A stretch of 64,000 bases of DNA from Terasakiella sp. SH-1. GTDB taxonomy: Bacteria > Pseudomonadota > Alphaproteobacteria > Rhodospirillales > Terasakiellaceae. Position 1 is the stretch's first letter; each line of letters starts with the position of its first letter. The position numbers and the translations under genes are program-made. The stretch lies in the NCBI RefSeq assembly GCF_004564135.1, contig NZ_CP038255.1, positions 714,501 through 778,500 on the forward strand, written 5' to 3'. This document shows, piece by piece, positions 17,605-28,610 of this stretch. The notes under the pieces are model-generated. The model saw only the letters and a list, made by a program, of their open reading frames with translations, was not told the DNA's origin and made no database searches.

Positions 17605-18222
17605 ATGGGATATCCGGCAGGCCATAAGGAAAAAACACGCAACCGCATTATAGCAGCCGCACGTAAACTATGGAAAACACAAGGCTACAGTGGGGCCAGT
17701 GTGGATCGGGTTATGGAGGAAGCGGGGCTGACCCGTGGGGGCTTTTACGCCCATTTCAAATCCAAGGATGATTTGTTTGCTCATGCGTTGAATGAAAATA
17801 TCACACTGGTTCATTTGGATAAGCTCAAGGAAGAGGGTGTTGATGATTTTAAAGAGCAACGCAGACAGGTGATTCAAAATTATTTGTCCCCGCTTTATCG
17901 TGATCATCCAGATCAGGGGTGCCCTCTTACGTCCTTGGCTCAGGAAGGGGCACGTTTTCAAGGGGCGCCACAACAGGCCATGAGTAGCGTGATTGAAGAG
18001 TTGGTGACATGGTTATCTGGTGGGGAGAAAAGCAATAAAGGGCTGGCCGGGCTTTCGATGATGGTGGGAGCACTAACCTTGTCACGGGCCACGCATAACA
18101 CGGAATTGTCCGACAAGATCTTACAATCGGTTGAACGTGAACTGGGGCAGCTTTTTAATGATGACCCTAACAAGGATATTCTGCGTCGCAGAAGTATGGA
18201 AATTTTAAAACAGACGCTTTAG
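17605..18222 (+). CDS. TetR-family transcriptional regulator
   Basis: 205 residues. The N-terminal HTH is clear: TRNRIIAAARKLWKTQG, then VDRVMEEAGLTRGGFYAHFKSKDDLF. The C-terminal ligand domain resembles regulators with a conserved GCPLTSLAQE segment, as in the AcrR/YcdC-like and reactive-compound-sensing groups. ATG at 17605 with AGGGGAAGG before it. It converges with a TSUP permease (10 bp apart). Ligand unknown. Confidence 0.88.
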   Translation: MGYPAGHKEKTRNRIIAAARKLWKTQGYSGASVDRVMEEAGLTRGGFYAHFKSKDDLFAHALNENITLVHLDKLKEEGVDDFKEQRRQVIQNYLSPLYRDHPDQGCPLTSLAQEGARFQGAPQQAMSSVIEELVTWLSGGEKSNKGLAGLSMMVGALTLSRATHNTELSDKILQSVERELGQLFNDDPNKDILRRRSMEILKQTL

Positions 18223-18232
18223 GAGCGGAACT

Positions 18233-19024
18233 CTAAAAGCCAATCCACTGACGAATGATATGGTCTGGTGTTGACCAGATGAGTTTGGCTGTCATTGCCA
18301 ATGAAACCAGAACAAGTAAGGGGCGGATGATTTTTGCCCCGTGTTTCATGCTCATATGTGAACCGATATAGGCTCCAATGGTTTGCCCCATTGCCATGAT
18401 CAGGCCAATAATCCAAACAACTTGCCCACCCAGTATGAAAAAGAATAGGGAGGCAATGTTGCTGGTGAAATTCAGGATTTTGGTATGGGCTGTGGCCTTG
18501 ATCAGGTTAAAGCCCATCAAGGTAACAAAACCGATTGTGAAAAATGATCCGGTGCCGGGGCCAAAGAAACCATCGTAAAAACCAAGTGAGAAACCAATCA
18601 ACAGCGCAAAGCCCCAAAGGTGCAGGCGTTGATGGCGGTCTTCATCACCGATTTTGGGCTGGACCAGAAAGTACAGGGCAACCCCCAGCAGTAAAAAGGG
18701 GATTGTGTCCATCAGGACCCCGGCGTCCAGTGATTGCACCAGAAGGGTCCCGCAGGCAGAGCCAATGAAGGTAAGTAAGATCATCGGCCATATATCTCTA
18801 AGCTGAAGGTGGCCCTTTTGGATGAAATTGACGGAAGCGGCAAATGTGCCGAAACTTCCCTGTAATTTATTGGTTGCCAGTGCCTGTGCAGGATTGAGGC
18901 CGACGCCCAGCAAAGCAGGCAAGGCAATTAAGCCGCCACCGCCGGCAATAGAATCCACCCACCCGGCAACGAGCCCGATACTGAATAAAAGGGCGATGGT
19001 CTCTATGGTCAGGGCTTCGCTCAC
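18233..19024 (-). CDS. TSUP (TauE/SafE) family membrane permease, YfcA-like
   Basis: 263 residues with about eight hydrophobic segments. The family's repeated motif is seen as VDSIAGGGGLIALPALL near the N-terminus and GFYDGFFGPGTGSFF in the second half. TSUP proteins export sulfite, sulfoacetate or other small organic anions; the substrate here is unknown. The likely GTG start lies 7 nt after the stop of the RsmB-like gene, so it is probably translated together with it. Confidence 0.85.
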   Translation of the reverse strand: MSEALTIETIALLFSIGLVAGWVDSIAGGGGLIALPALLGVGLNPAQALATNKLQGSFGTFAASVNFIQKGHLQLRDIWPMILLTFIGSACGTLLVQSLDAGVLMDTIPFLLLGVALYFLVQPKIGDEDRHQRLHLWGFALLIGFSLGFYDGFFGPGTGSFFTIGFVTLMGFNLIKATAHTKILNFTSNIASLFFFILGGQVVWIIGLIMAMGQTIGAYIGSHMSMKHGAKIIRPLLVLVSLAMTAKLIWSTPDHIIRQWIGF

Positions 19025-19031
19025 GGTATTT

Positions 19032-20318
19032 TTATGCCTTGCGTTCTAATACGGCGCAGAAGAACCCATCGCTTCGATGCAGGTCTGGGCGCATGGACAT
19101 GAAGTTCCCATCAAAGGGGCTGGGGGTATGCAGGACATCGCCCCAGACGTCACTCATCGGTTTGATGTGATAGTCTGGATGACCGGTGAGGAATTTTTCA
19201 ATTTGTTCTTCATTTTCCCGTTTGAGCAGTGAGCAGGTCGCATAGATCAGGCGACCCCCCGGTTTTACCATATGTGCAGCGGTTTCTAAAATGCGTTCCT
19301 GCCTGCCGATCAGGTCTTCCAGCAGCTCAGATGTCATTTTCCAGCGGCTTTCCGGGCTGCGCCTCCAGGCGCCAACGCCACTGCAGGGGGCATCAATCAA
19401 CAGACGTTCCACACGGGATTCAAATTGCTTGAGCCAAGGGTCGCTTTCGCTTTTAATCGGGTGAAGCTCAACATTTGTGGCACCCGCACGCTCAAGGCGT
19501 GGGCGCATTTTAAACAGGCGTTTAGGGGAAATATCCAAGGCATAAAGCATCCCCTGATTATTCATTTCTGCGGCTAAAGCCAATGTTTTTCCACCGGCAC
19601 CAGCACAAAAATCCATGACAAGCTCACAGTCTTTGGCCTCAGTTAACAGGGCAATGAGCTGTGATCCTTCGTCCTGAATATCGACCAGCCCATCTTTGTA
19701 GACTTTGAGACCAGCCAGTTTTATTTTTTTGGAACTGCGCAGGCAGTAGGGCGAGTATTCCCCTTTGGTGACATCAATATTTTGTTGCTGTAACAGGTCA
19801 ATCACATTCGATGGGTCTGTATGTAACCCATTGACCCGCAAATCAAGCGGAGCTTCTGTATTCAGGGCGTTCAGGGTTGCTTCAAAATGCCCCCTCAGTG
19901 AGGCACGTAAGTCTGTATCCAGCCATTCTGGATATTCAAAGCGTACATGGTCCGGGGCTTTTTCGATGTTGACTTCGGACAACACAGCCAAGGCATTTTC
20001 TTCTTTTGGGTGAAGTGGGGCAGGGCAGTATTGATCCCCTGTGAAAAGCGCAGATACCTCTTCATCCTGTAAAAGACAATCAATCAGAACCAGTTGACGT
20101 GGTTCATGTTCCCATGAGACTTGATCAGCCATCCACGCAAGTTTGGCGCGGTGACGTAAAATACGATAGACTCGTTCATTGATTGAACGCCGGTCTTTGG
20201 AACCAGCATAGCGCCGTGCCTTGAAATATTGTGTTGTGATCGTATCGGCAGGCTTTTGGCCCTCAAATACAGTATGCAGGATTTCAATCGTTGATTGAAG
20301 GCGCGCAGCTGGTTTCAT
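19032..20318 (-). CDS. RsmB/NOP2-family RNA (cytosine-5) methyltransferase
   Basis: About 428 residues. An N-terminal NusB-like helical region precedes a Rossmann methyltransferase domain. SAM-binding motif I reads VMDFCAGAGGKTLALA. The two catalytic Cys motifs are DAPCSGVGAWRRSPE and YATCSLLKRENE, the pattern of rRNA m5C methyltransferases such as RsmB (16S C967). I chose the ATG at 20318, with GGGGAGG 7 nt upstream, over one nine codons earlier. It lies between guaB and a TSUP gene on the same strand. Confidence 0.88.
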   Translation of the reverse strand: MKPAARLQSTIEILHTVFEGQKPADTITTQYFKARRYAGSKDRRSINERVYRILRHRAKLAWMADQVSWEHEPRQLVLIDCLLQDEEVSALFTGDQYCPAPLHPKEENALAVLSEVNIEKAPDHVRFEYPEWLDTDLRASLRGHFEATLNALNTEAPLDLRVNGLHTDPSNVIDLLQQQNIDVTKGEYSPYCLRSSKKIKLAGLKVYKDGLVDIQDEGSQLIALLTEAKDCELVMDFCAGAGGKTLALAAEMNNQGMLYALDISPKRLFKMRPRLERAGATNVELHPIKSESDPWLKQFESRVERLLIDAPCSGVGAWRRSPESRWKMTSELLEDLIGRQERILETAAHMVKPGGRLIYATCSLLKRENEEQIEKFLTGHPDYHIKPMSDVWGDVLHTPSPFDGNFMSMRPDLHRSDGFFCAVLERKA

Positions 20319-20338
20319 GGATAACCTCCCCTTAAAAT

Positions 20339-20407
20339 ACGTCATCCCGCCACGAGGGCGGGATCTCTAAAAGTTAAAGAGGTCCTCGTAACTTACGGGG
20401 ACGACGT
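20339..20407. repeat. Palindromic intergenic repeat, copy 1
   Basis: Starts ACGTCATCCCGCC and ends ACGGGGACGACGT, with internal complementary blocks (CGAGGGCGGGATCTC, GAGGTCCTCG). It is a REP/BIME-like extended hairpin between guaB and rsmB. A related unit occurs at 22756-22817. In RNA it could act as a stabiliser or weak terminator. Confidence 0.6.
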
Positions 20408-20419
20408 TATTTTATTGTT

Positions 20420-21922
<1,503 letters not shown>

Positions 21923-21998
21923 TTATATATACATAGGTCTTACCAAACTTCCACAAGATTCATACATCTGGCGCAACTTTTTTTCGCAGGCGCAGTAT

Positions 21999-22718
21999 TT
22001 ATTCGTCGCTATAGGCATTTTTGCCGCGAAAACCACTGGCAATCACATAGGTTTCTGATGAATCCTTGCGGCTAGCTGGCGGTTTGGCATGGCGCACTGT
22101 AGTGAAAGATTTTTTCATGGTGTTGAGAAGATCGTTATCTGTGCCCCCGGCCAGAACCTTGGCAACAAACCAGCCATTGGGTTTCAGGATTTCGATGGCA
22201 AAATAAAAGGCTGCTTCAACCAAGCCTGTGATACGCAAGTGATCGGTTTGCGGATGCCCACTGGCTGCAGCCGCCATGTCACTGAGTACAATATCAACGG
22301 AGCCCCCGATGACTTCCTTTAAACGGTCCGGGGCATCATTTTCCATGAAGTCACCAACCAGAAGGGTCGCACCGGGGATATCCTCGACTTCTTGCAGATC
22401 AATGCCGATGACGTGCCCGTCCGGGTTTTTCTCGGCTTCAATACGTTCCGCAGCAACCTGGGTCCAGCCCCCCGGGGCACAGCCAAGGTCGACCACTTTC
22501 TGGCCGGGTTTAAGAAATTGAAAGCGGTCATCAATCTCAATGATCTTGAAAGCAGCCCGAGAGCGATAGCCCTTACGATTGGCTTCCTGTACATACGGGT
22601 CATTAAGCTGGCGTTGTAGCCAACGGGTCGAAGATAATTTACGTCCTCGTGCCGTTTTGACGCGAACGGATTTATCGCGACGGGTGATTGAAGTTTTCCA
22701 TTTCTTACTTTGGGACAT
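21999..22718 (-). CDS. rlmE: 23S rRNA 2'-O-methyltransferase RlmE (FtsJ/RrmJ)
   Basis: Methylates U2552 of 23S rRNA. About 239 residues with a basic N-terminal tail. YRSRAAFKIIEID carries the first catalytic Lys; the SAM motif reads VVDLGCAPGGWTQVA; the Asp motif is VLSDMAAAASGH; the second Lys lies in GWFVAKVLAGG. The full K-D-K tetrad region is present. The ATG at 22718 (MSQSKKWK) was preferred over one nine codons earlier. guaB follows on the same strand; ppx lies just upstream. Confidence 0.95.
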   Translation of the reverse strand: MSQSKKWKTSITRRDKSVRVKTARGRKLSSTRWLQRQLNDPYVQEANRKGYRSRAAFKIIEIDDRFQFLKPGQKVVDLGCAPGGWTQVAAERIEAEKNPDGHVIGIDLQEVEDIPGATLLVGDFMENDAPDRLKEVIGGSVDIVLSDMAAAASGHPQTDHLRITGLVEAAFYFAIEILKPNGWFVAKVLAGGTDNDLLNTMKKSFTTVRHAKPPASRKDSSETYVIASGFRGKNAYSDE

Positions 22719-22755
22719 GGCGACACATATATATAGAGAGTGCAAAGGTCAGGGC

Positions 22756-22817
22756 GTCATCCTCGCGGATGCGGGGATCTCATGATCAACGAGATTCCCA
22801 ATCAAGTTGGGAATGAC
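22756..22817. repeat. Palindromic intergenic repeat, copy 2
   Basis: Starts GTCATCCTCGCGGATGCGGG and ends AAGTTGGGAATGAC, with GATCTC and GAGATT near the centre. It contains two nested hairpins (CCTCGCGGATGCGGGG and TTCCCAATCAAGTTGGGAA). It shares the GTCATCC...ATCTC start with the copy at 20339-20407, which marks it as a family member. Confidence 0.6.
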
Positions 22818-22864
22818 ACTCAGGGTGGTTATTACATAGTCTTCTTTATAGCATAAAGAAAGGT

Positions 22865-23890
22865 CTAAAGGGACTCATCAGAAGATTGCATGAGCTTAAG
22901 CAGGATACCTTCGCGAATACCGCGATCCGCAATGGTCAGTTCCCCCACAGGCCAAAGCTGGCATAAGGCTTCCAAAATGGCACAGCCTGCCACAACCAGA
23001 TCGGCCCGGTTGGCCCCAATGCAGGGGTGTGCGGCGCGTTCTCTGGGGGACATATTGACCAAGCCATTTGAGACTTTTTCAATTTCGTCAAATGAAAGAG
23101 TTGTCCCGTCAACTTTGGAACGCAGATAACGCGGTAATTTTAACGAGATCGCGCCAAGGGTTGTCACTGTGCCCGATGTGCCCAGCATTTGCACCACACC
23201 TTCTGCCACATCTTTAGAAATGTGGTTGCGGATATCAAACTCTGTAATCTCTTTTAAAACCAGTTCCTGAATAGCTTGATAGTTTTTAGGTGAAATTTCT
23301 GTATGACCGGGTTCCGTAAATTCTTCAGAAACAGTCACGACCCCAATCGGTAGGGAAATAATATCGACAACTTGCGGGTCCCCCATCCGGTCCAACTCAA
23401 TCCACATGATTTCTGTGCTGCCCCCGCCAATATCAAAGACCAGTCCTTTGGGCTTTTTCAGGTTGAGCAAGGAAGCACAGCCGGTTAAGGCGAGGCTGGC
23501 TTCTTCTTCCGGGTTGATGGCTTCCAGTTGGAGGCCGGTTTCACTTTGCACGCGGGTGAGAAAATCAATGGCATTTTCGGCGCGACGACAGGCTTCTGTA
23601 GCGACAGAACGGACAAAGGATACATTGCGGTTCTGGATTTTTTTGGAACAGACCAGTAAGGCTTTCAAGGTTCGTTCCATGGCATCGTCACTTAAACGAC
23701 CACTTTGGGCGACATCTTCGCCCAAGCGTGTGATGCGGGAAAAAGAGTCCACAACACGAAAGCCTTGTTTGGTCCGTCTGGCAATCAGCATACGGCAATT
23801 GTTCGTCCCCAAATCCAGTGCCGCATATAAAGGCATGGTCGCAGCTTTGGCGGCGCGACTTGGACCTTTGCGTTTTTTGCGGTTTTGCAT
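22865..23890 (-). CDS. Exopolyphosphatase / pppGpp phosphohydrolase (Ppx/GppA)
   Basis: About 341 residues. It belongs to the ASKHA sugar-kinase/HSP70 fold. Phosphate-1 loop: YAALDLGTNNCRMLIA; phosphate-2 loop: GLVFDIGGGSTEI; catalytic Glu region: VATEACRRAENA. It hydrolyses terminal phosphates of polyphosphate or pppGpp; the short length without an HD domain fits the alphaproteobacterial type. It has a basic N-terminal tail (NRKKRKGPSRAAK). Start at 23890 is likely; an earlier GTG at 23905 exists. It heads the ppx-rlmE-guaB-rsmB series. Confidence 0.88.
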   Translation of the reverse strand: MQNRKKRKGPSRAAKAATMPLYAALDLGTNNCRMLIARRTKQGFRVVDSFSRITRLGEDVAQSGRLSDDAMERTLKALLVCSKKIQNRNVSFVRSVATEACRRAENAIDFLTRVQSETGLQLEAINPEEEASLALTGCASLLNLKKPKGLVFDIGGGSTEIMWIELDRMGDPQVVDIISLPIGVVTVSEEFTEPGHTEISPKNYQAIQELVLKEITEFDIRNHISKDVAEGVVQMLGTSGTVTTLGAISLKLPRYLRSKVDGTTLSFDEIEKVSNGLVNMSPRERAAHPCIGANRADLVVAGCAILEALCQLWPVGELTIADRGIREGILLKLMQSSDESL

Positions 23891-23905
23891 GTAGTTTGGG
23901 GCCAC

Positions 23906-24496
23906 GTTTATCTATATGCCTCTATATAAGTGATTGGCTGATTACAAAATTCTTACATTCTTTCTATACGAAGACGCACCATTTGCGAAACACATATTAT
24001 ATATAAATGTAAAAAAGACCCACAAAAGAAGGTGTGAAGATACCGTGAAAAGGCGACAAATATGGTGGCCGTTTCGGGACATTTCTGAGTGATTCTAAAT
24101 GCTGAGCTATGCAAAAGTCCGAAATCAGGCATGAAAAAAACGCATATTGCGTTGCGAAATGCAAAAAAATAAGGCGGTAATACCACAAAGCCTTAATTTG
24201 CTTGGCTTTTCTTTAAATTAGCATTGTGTGCCTTAGAAACCTTAGCCTTGCGGCTTTAGAATAAATCTAGCAATGCACTTCGCAGTCGCACAAATATGTT
24301 TGTAAAGCGTACAAAAATTTAAAATTTCTCAATTTTTTTTGCATTGATGACTGGACCATGGGTCCGTTCTTGCGGTACAAAATTGCGGGTTACGGCGCTT
24401 TGTTTGTAATAAAGTTGTCGTATTTAAGTTTTTGTAACAAATAAACCGCTGCTATTTTGCAGTGGAAGCTCTCGATATGTAGGGGAGGCATTTTTT
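23906..24496. other. 590-bp AT-rich regulatory region between ppx and the symporter operon
   Basis: No gene recognised. It must hold the divergent ppx promoter and the symporter promoter. TTTGTAA occurs three times before the symporter (near 24297, 24398 and 24435), the last within TTTGTAACAAA, an odd-length palindrome. GGACCATGGGTCC (24353-24365) is another palindrome. The long leader suggests several regulatory inputs for the symporter. Confidence 0.5.
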
Positions 24497-24757
24497 ATGA
24501 GTGATCATGATGGATCAGGCTACTGGGCGGCAAATATTCGCCTTGTGACTTGGCTTCTGGTTATCTGGGCAGTTTGCTCTTATGGCTTTGGTATTCTCCT
24601 GCGTCCTGCGCTGGATGCTATGGTACCGTTTGGTGGTGTTGGACTGGGTTTCTGGTTCGCACAACAAGGTTCAATTTTTGTTTTCTTGGCGATCATTGCG
24701 ATCTACACCAAGAAAATGGCACAAATTGACGAAGATTTCGGCGTACACGAAGACTAA
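24497..24757 (+). CDS. DUF4212 small membrane protein, symporter partner
   Basis: 86 residues with two hydrophobic helices: LVTWLLVIWAVCSYGFGILL and a second segment ending IFVFLAIIAIYTKKM. Proteins of this type occur just before VC_2705-type sodium:solute symporters and probably form a complex with them. ATG at 24497 has GGGGAGG upstream; the symporter starts 23 bp downstream. Confidence 0.88.
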   Translation: MSDHDGSGYWAANIRLVTWLLVIWAVCSYGFGILLRPALDAMVPFGGVGLGFWFAQQGSIFVFLAIIAIYTKKMAQIDEDFGVHED

Positions 24758-24780
24758 AATCGTCTGGGGAATGACTTAAT

Positions 24781-26556
24781 ATGGATCTTACAACACTTAC
24801 GTATATCTTTGTGGGCGGCTCTTTTGCGCTCTACTTTGGTATCGCGATTTGGGCCAAAGCTGGCTCTACAGGTGAATTCTACGCTGCGGGTCGCGGTGTA
24901 CACCCAGTAGCCAACGGTATGGCTACTGCGGCTGACTGGATGTCAGCTGCATCCTTTATCTCTATGGCGGGTTTGATCGCCTTTAAAGGTTACGACGCAT
25001 CTATCTTCCTGATGGGTTGGACTGGCGGTTACGTGCTTCTGGCACTGCTTCTCGCTCCGTACCTGCGTAAATTCGGCAAGTTCACTGTGCCGGAATTCGT
25101 TGGTGACCGTTTCTATTCTTCCACAGCACGTGTAACAGCTGTTGTTTGCTTGATCGTAGCGTCTATCACATACGTTATCGGTCAGGTTAAAGGTATCGGC
25201 GTTGCATTCGGTCGCTTCCTGGAAGTAGATTACGCAACTGGCCTGGTTATCGGTATGGTAACTGTAGCGTTCTACGCTGTATTGGGTGGTATGAAGGGTG
25301 TAACTTACACTCAGATCGCTCAGTACTGTGTACTGATCTGTGCTTACACTGTTCCGGCTATCTTCATCTCCTTGAACCTGACAGGTTCTCCGCTGCCGCA
25401 AATCGGTCTGTTCTCTGAAACAGAAGGTGGCATCGCGATGTTGACTAAACTGGACATGGTTATCACGGACCTTGGCTTTAAAGAGTACACTGCTCAGAAG
25501 GGTGGTATGATGAACATGTTGTTCTATACCTTCTCCCTGATGATCGGTACTGCTGGTCTGCCGCACGTAATCATCCGCTTCTTCACAGTACCTAAAGTAC
25601 GTGACGCTCGTGCGTCTGCTGGTTGGGCACTGGTATTCATCGCGATCCTGTACACAACTGCTCCGGCTGTTGGTGCTATGGCTCGTCTGAACCTGATGAA
25701 CGCTATTCAAACTGGTGAAGTTGGTACAGTTGAAGGTAACCTGAAGTACGAAGAACGTCCTCAGTGGTTCAAAAACTGGGAAGCAACTGGCCTGTTGAAG
25801 TTTGAAGACAAAAACGGTGACGGCCGTATCCAGTACTACAACGACAAGAACAAAGATTTCGCTGCTAAAGCCGCTGCTTGGGGCTGGAAAGGTAACGAAA
25901 TGGTGAAAGTTGACCGTGACATCATGGTTCTGGCGAACCCTGAAGTTGCTCAACTCCCGAACTGGGTAATCGCTCTTGTTGCTGCTGGTGGTCTGGCTGC
26001 TGCCCTGTCTACTGCTGCGGGTCTGCTGCTGGCGATCTCTTCTGCCGTATCTCACGATTTGTTGAAGTCTACGTTCATGCCGGAAATCTCTGAGAAGCAA
26101 GAACTGATGTATGCTCGTCTGTCCATGATCGGTGCGATCATCCTGGCTGGCTACTTCGGTCTGAACCCTCCGGGCTTTGCAGCTCAAACTGTAGCCCTGG
26201 CGTTCGGTCTGGCCGCTTCTTCAATCTTCCCGGTACTGATGATGGGTATCTTCTCTAAGAAAATGAACAGCACTGGCGCGATCGCTGGTATGGCAGCTGG
26301 TATCGGCTCCACTCTGCTGTACATCTTCTCTTATAAAGGTTTCTTCTTCGTCAAAGGCACTGAGTTGATGGCTAACACTCCTGCTAACCACTTGTTCGGT
26401 ATTTCTCCGGAAGCATTTGGTACAGTTGGCGCGATCATCAACTTCGCAGTTGCGTTCATCGTGATGAACATGTCTGCGCCGGTTCCGGCTGAAATCGAAG
26501 CTATGGTTGAAGACATTCGTATCCCGAAAGGTGCGGGTGCTGCTCAAGACCACTAA
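24781..26556 (+). CDS. Sodium:solute symporter (SSS family; acetate permease-like)
   Basis: 591 residues with about 13 membrane helices. The start YIFVGGSFALYFGIAIW and EFYAAGRGVHPVANGMATAA are typical of ActP-like and VC_2705-type SSS proteins. A hydrophilic insert of about 70 residues (about 315-385) contains DKNGDGRIQYYNDKNKD, an EF-hand-like Asp-rich loop. Likely substrate is acetate or another short organic acid. Codon use is very biased (GCT, GTA, CTG, ACT, AAC, GAC), unlike the neighbours, which suggests very high expression. With DUF4212 and the DUF294 protein it forms a conserved transport-signalling unit. Confidence 0.88.
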   Translation: MDLTTLTYIFVGGSFALYFGIAIWAKAGSTGEFYAAGRGVHPVANGMATAADWMSAASFISMAGLIAFKGYDASIFLMGWTGGYVLLALLLAPYLRKFGKFTVPEFVGDRFYSSTARVTAVVCLIVASITYVIGQVKGIGVAFGRFLEVDYATGLVIGMVTVAFYAVLGGMKGVTYTQIAQYCVLICAYTVPAIFISLNLTGSPLPQIGLFSETEGGIAMLTKLDMVITDLGFKEYTAQKGGMMNMLFYTFSLMIGTAGLPHVIIRFFTVPKVRDARASAGWALVFIAILYTTAPAVGAMARLNLMNAIQTGEVGTVEGNLKYEERPQWFKNWEATGLLKFEDKNGDGRIQYYNDKNKDFAAKAAAWGWKGNEMVKVDRDIMVLANPEVAQLPNWVIALVAAGGLAAALSTAAGLLLAISSAVSHDLLKSTFMPEISEKQELMYARLSMIGAIILAGYFGLNPPGFAAQTVALAFGLAASSIFPVLMMGIFSKKMNSTGAIAGMAAGIGSTLLYIFSYKGFFFVKGTELMANTPANHLFGISPEAFGTVGAIINFAVAFIVMNMSAPVPAEIEAMVEDIRIPKGAGAAQDH

Positions 26557-26595
26557 GATTTATCTTAGCTGATCTTAGCGAACCAAATTCAGGAG

Positions 26596-26629
26596 ACGGG
26601 CTCTGCTTTGGCAGGGCCCGTTTTCTTTT
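26596..26629 (+). terminator. Intrinsic terminator after the symporter
   Basis: ACGGGCTCTGC (26596-26606) pairs with GCAGGGCCCGT (26611-26621), 11 pairs with one wobble and a 4-nt loop. A T-rich tract (TTTCTTTT) follows. Confidence 0.85.
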
Positions 26630-26746
26630 GGGCGGTTCTGTCTTTCTTTTTCCTTTGTTGTCGTTTGCGATAGGGTTGTACTTGACCTTTGGATTGAAAG
26701 AGACCAATCTAGGCAAAATTTAATTTGGCGCGATATGGGGGTCATA

Positions 26747-28600
26747 ATGGATATCGAACTGATTGAAATCAGGGATTTTTTGAAGGTGCACCATCCCTTC
26801 GATCTTTTACCGGAAGAAGCTTTGGAAACATTGCCAACCACCATTGAGGTGCGTTATGCCCGCCGTGGAACTGTTATGTTTGAGCCCGGTGATGATAATA
26901 AGTTCCTGTGGGTGGTGCGCACAGGTGCAGTTGAAACCCTTGATCCAGATGGCAATCTGCTGGCTCGTCTGTCAGAAGGGGAATGTTTCGGGGTACGTGC
27001 GATTTTGCGTGGTGGTGTTGCGGTGAACCGTTGCGAAGCCATTGAAGATAGTTTGCTCTATTTACTTCCTGTTGCTGAATTTGATCGTTTGCGCAAAGAA
27101 TATCCTCAGTTTGCCTATTTCTTTGCCCCAATGGGTGGGGATCGTTTGCGTTCTGCACGCGAACATGCCGAGGCATCGACAGAAGATGCCATTGGCCTGA
27201 TGTCCACAAAGTTGAGCGATATGCTTAAGCGTGATCCTGTCACAATTGCACCGGATGTGACAATTCAACAAGCCGCCAAGGCCATGTCTGAAAAAGGGGT
27301 CTCTTGCCTGCTGGTTACTGAAAATGAAAAGCTCAGCGGTATTGTGACGGATAAGGATTTGCGCAAACGGGTTGTGGCCGAAGGTCTTGCCTATGACACA
27401 CGCTTGTCCCAAATCATGACCTTTGACCCAATCCACATTGATGCGGATGAGTATTTGTTTGACGCCTTATTGGTGATGTCACGAAATAATATTCGTCACC
27501 TGCCTGTATTGGATGGGGAGAAGGTTGCTGGTGTGGTCACGACGACCAATATTGTGCAAAAACAGACAACTTCCATGGTTTATCTGGTTGGGGATATTTA
27601 TAAACGCAACACGGTTGCGGGCCTGAAAGATGTGGTCAAGCAGGTCCCGAATATGGTGATGAATCTTGTGGACGGTGGGGCAACGGCCCATAATATCGGC
27701 CATGTAGTCTCCACTGTCACCGATGCAATTGCTACACGCTTGATCCAAATGGCCGAAGAAAAACTTGGCCCAGCCCCAGTCCCGTTTGCCTGGATTGTTG
27801 TGGGGTCAGAAGCGCGCCATGAACAAACCGCAATTTCCGATCAGGATAACGGTTTGATTTTGGATGATACTTACGACGAAGCCCAACATGGGGACTATTT
27901 CAGAGAATTGGCCAAATTTGTCAGTGATGGGCTGAACGAATGTGGCTATGTGTATTGTCCAGGGGATGTGATGGCGACCAATGATAAATGGCGTCAGCCA
28001 CTGGTCGGATGGAAAAACTATTTTGCGAAATGGATTGATGCTCCGGAGCCGGAAGCCCTGATGCTATCGAGCATTTTCTTTGATATGCGCAGCATTTATG
28101 GGGACGAGCGCCTTTATGCTGAATTGCGTGATTTCGTTTTGAAGAAATCAACAGGTAATCGGATTTTCCTGTCCTTTATGGCGGGCAATGCGCTGACACA
28201 TCAACCACCGTTGGGCTTCTTTAAGAATTTCGTATTGATCCGGGGCGGTGAGCATGACCATACCTTTGACCTGAAACATAATGGGGTTGTGCCGATTATT
28301 GATTTAGCGCGGACCTATTCACTGGATGCCGGATTGACCGAGGTGAATACAAAAGACCGCTTAAAAGCAGCTGTTGAAAAGAAAATCATCTCAAAAGACG
28401 GGTCTGATGACCTTCTTGATGCGCTTGAGTTTATCAGCATTACGCGCCTGCGCCATCAGGCCCAGCAAATCCGCAATGGGGAAAAGGCGGATAACTTTAT
28501 GGCACCGGAAAATATGTCCCATTTTGAACGCAACCACCTTAAAGATGCGTTTAATGTGGTCAAAACCATGCAATCGGCCTTGGCGACGGCTTACACCTAA
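26747..28600 (+). CDS. cNMP-binding / CBS / DUF294 nucleotidyltransferase-like signalling protein
   Basis: About 617 residues. Order: cyclic-nucleotide-binding-like domain (about 10-130, with GECFGVRAIL); CBS pair (about 155-275, MTFDPIHIDADEYLFDALLVM); DUF294 nucleotidyltransferase domain (GSEARHEQTAISDQDNGL, with conserved G-S, R, E and D-x-D); DUF294 C-terminal domain. Such proteins accompany ActP-type symporters and resemble GlnD-like transferases; they may sense nucleotides and control transport, but the reaction is unknown. ATG at 26747 has GGGGG just upstream; an ATG at 26735 is also possible. Confidence 0.88.
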   Translation: MDIELIEIRDFLKVHHPFDLLPEEALETLPTTIEVRYARRGTVMFEPGDDNKFLWVVRTGAVETLDPDGNLLARLSEGECFGVRAILRGGVAVNRCEAIEDSLLYLLPVAEFDRLRKEYPQFAYFFAPMGGDRLRSAREHAEASTEDAIGLMSTKLSDMLKRDPVTIAPDVTIQQAAKAMSEKGVSCLLVTENEKLSGIVTDKDLRKRVVAEGLAYDTRLSQIMTFDPIHIDADEYLFDALLVMSRNNIRHLPVLDGEKVAGVVTTTNIVQKQTTSMVYLVGDIYKRNTVAGLKDVVKQVPNMVMNLVDGGATAHNIGHVVSTVTDAIATRLIQMAEEKLGPAPVPFAWIVVGSEARHEQTAISDQDNGLILDDTYDEAQHGDYFRELAKFVSDGLNECGYVYCPGDVMATNDKWRQPLVGWKNYFAKWIDAPEPEALMLSSIFFDMRSIYGDERLYAELRDFVLKKSTGNRIFLSFMAGNALTHQPPLGFFKNFVLIRGGEHDHTFDLKHNGVVPIIDLARTYSLDAGLTEVNTKDRLKAAVEKKIISKDGSDDLLDALEFISITRLRHQAQQIRNGEKADNFMAPENMSHFERNHLKDAFNVVKTMQSALATAYT

Positions 28601-28610
28601 GGGGTGATTT

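Noticed and set aside
24943-26187. Long open frame (414 codons) on the minus strand inside the symporter gene
   Set aside because: It is antisense to a clear SSS gene with all family motifs; low-complexity composition (Gln/Arg/Ser/Thr/His-rich) and the strong codon bias of the sense gene explain the absence of stops.
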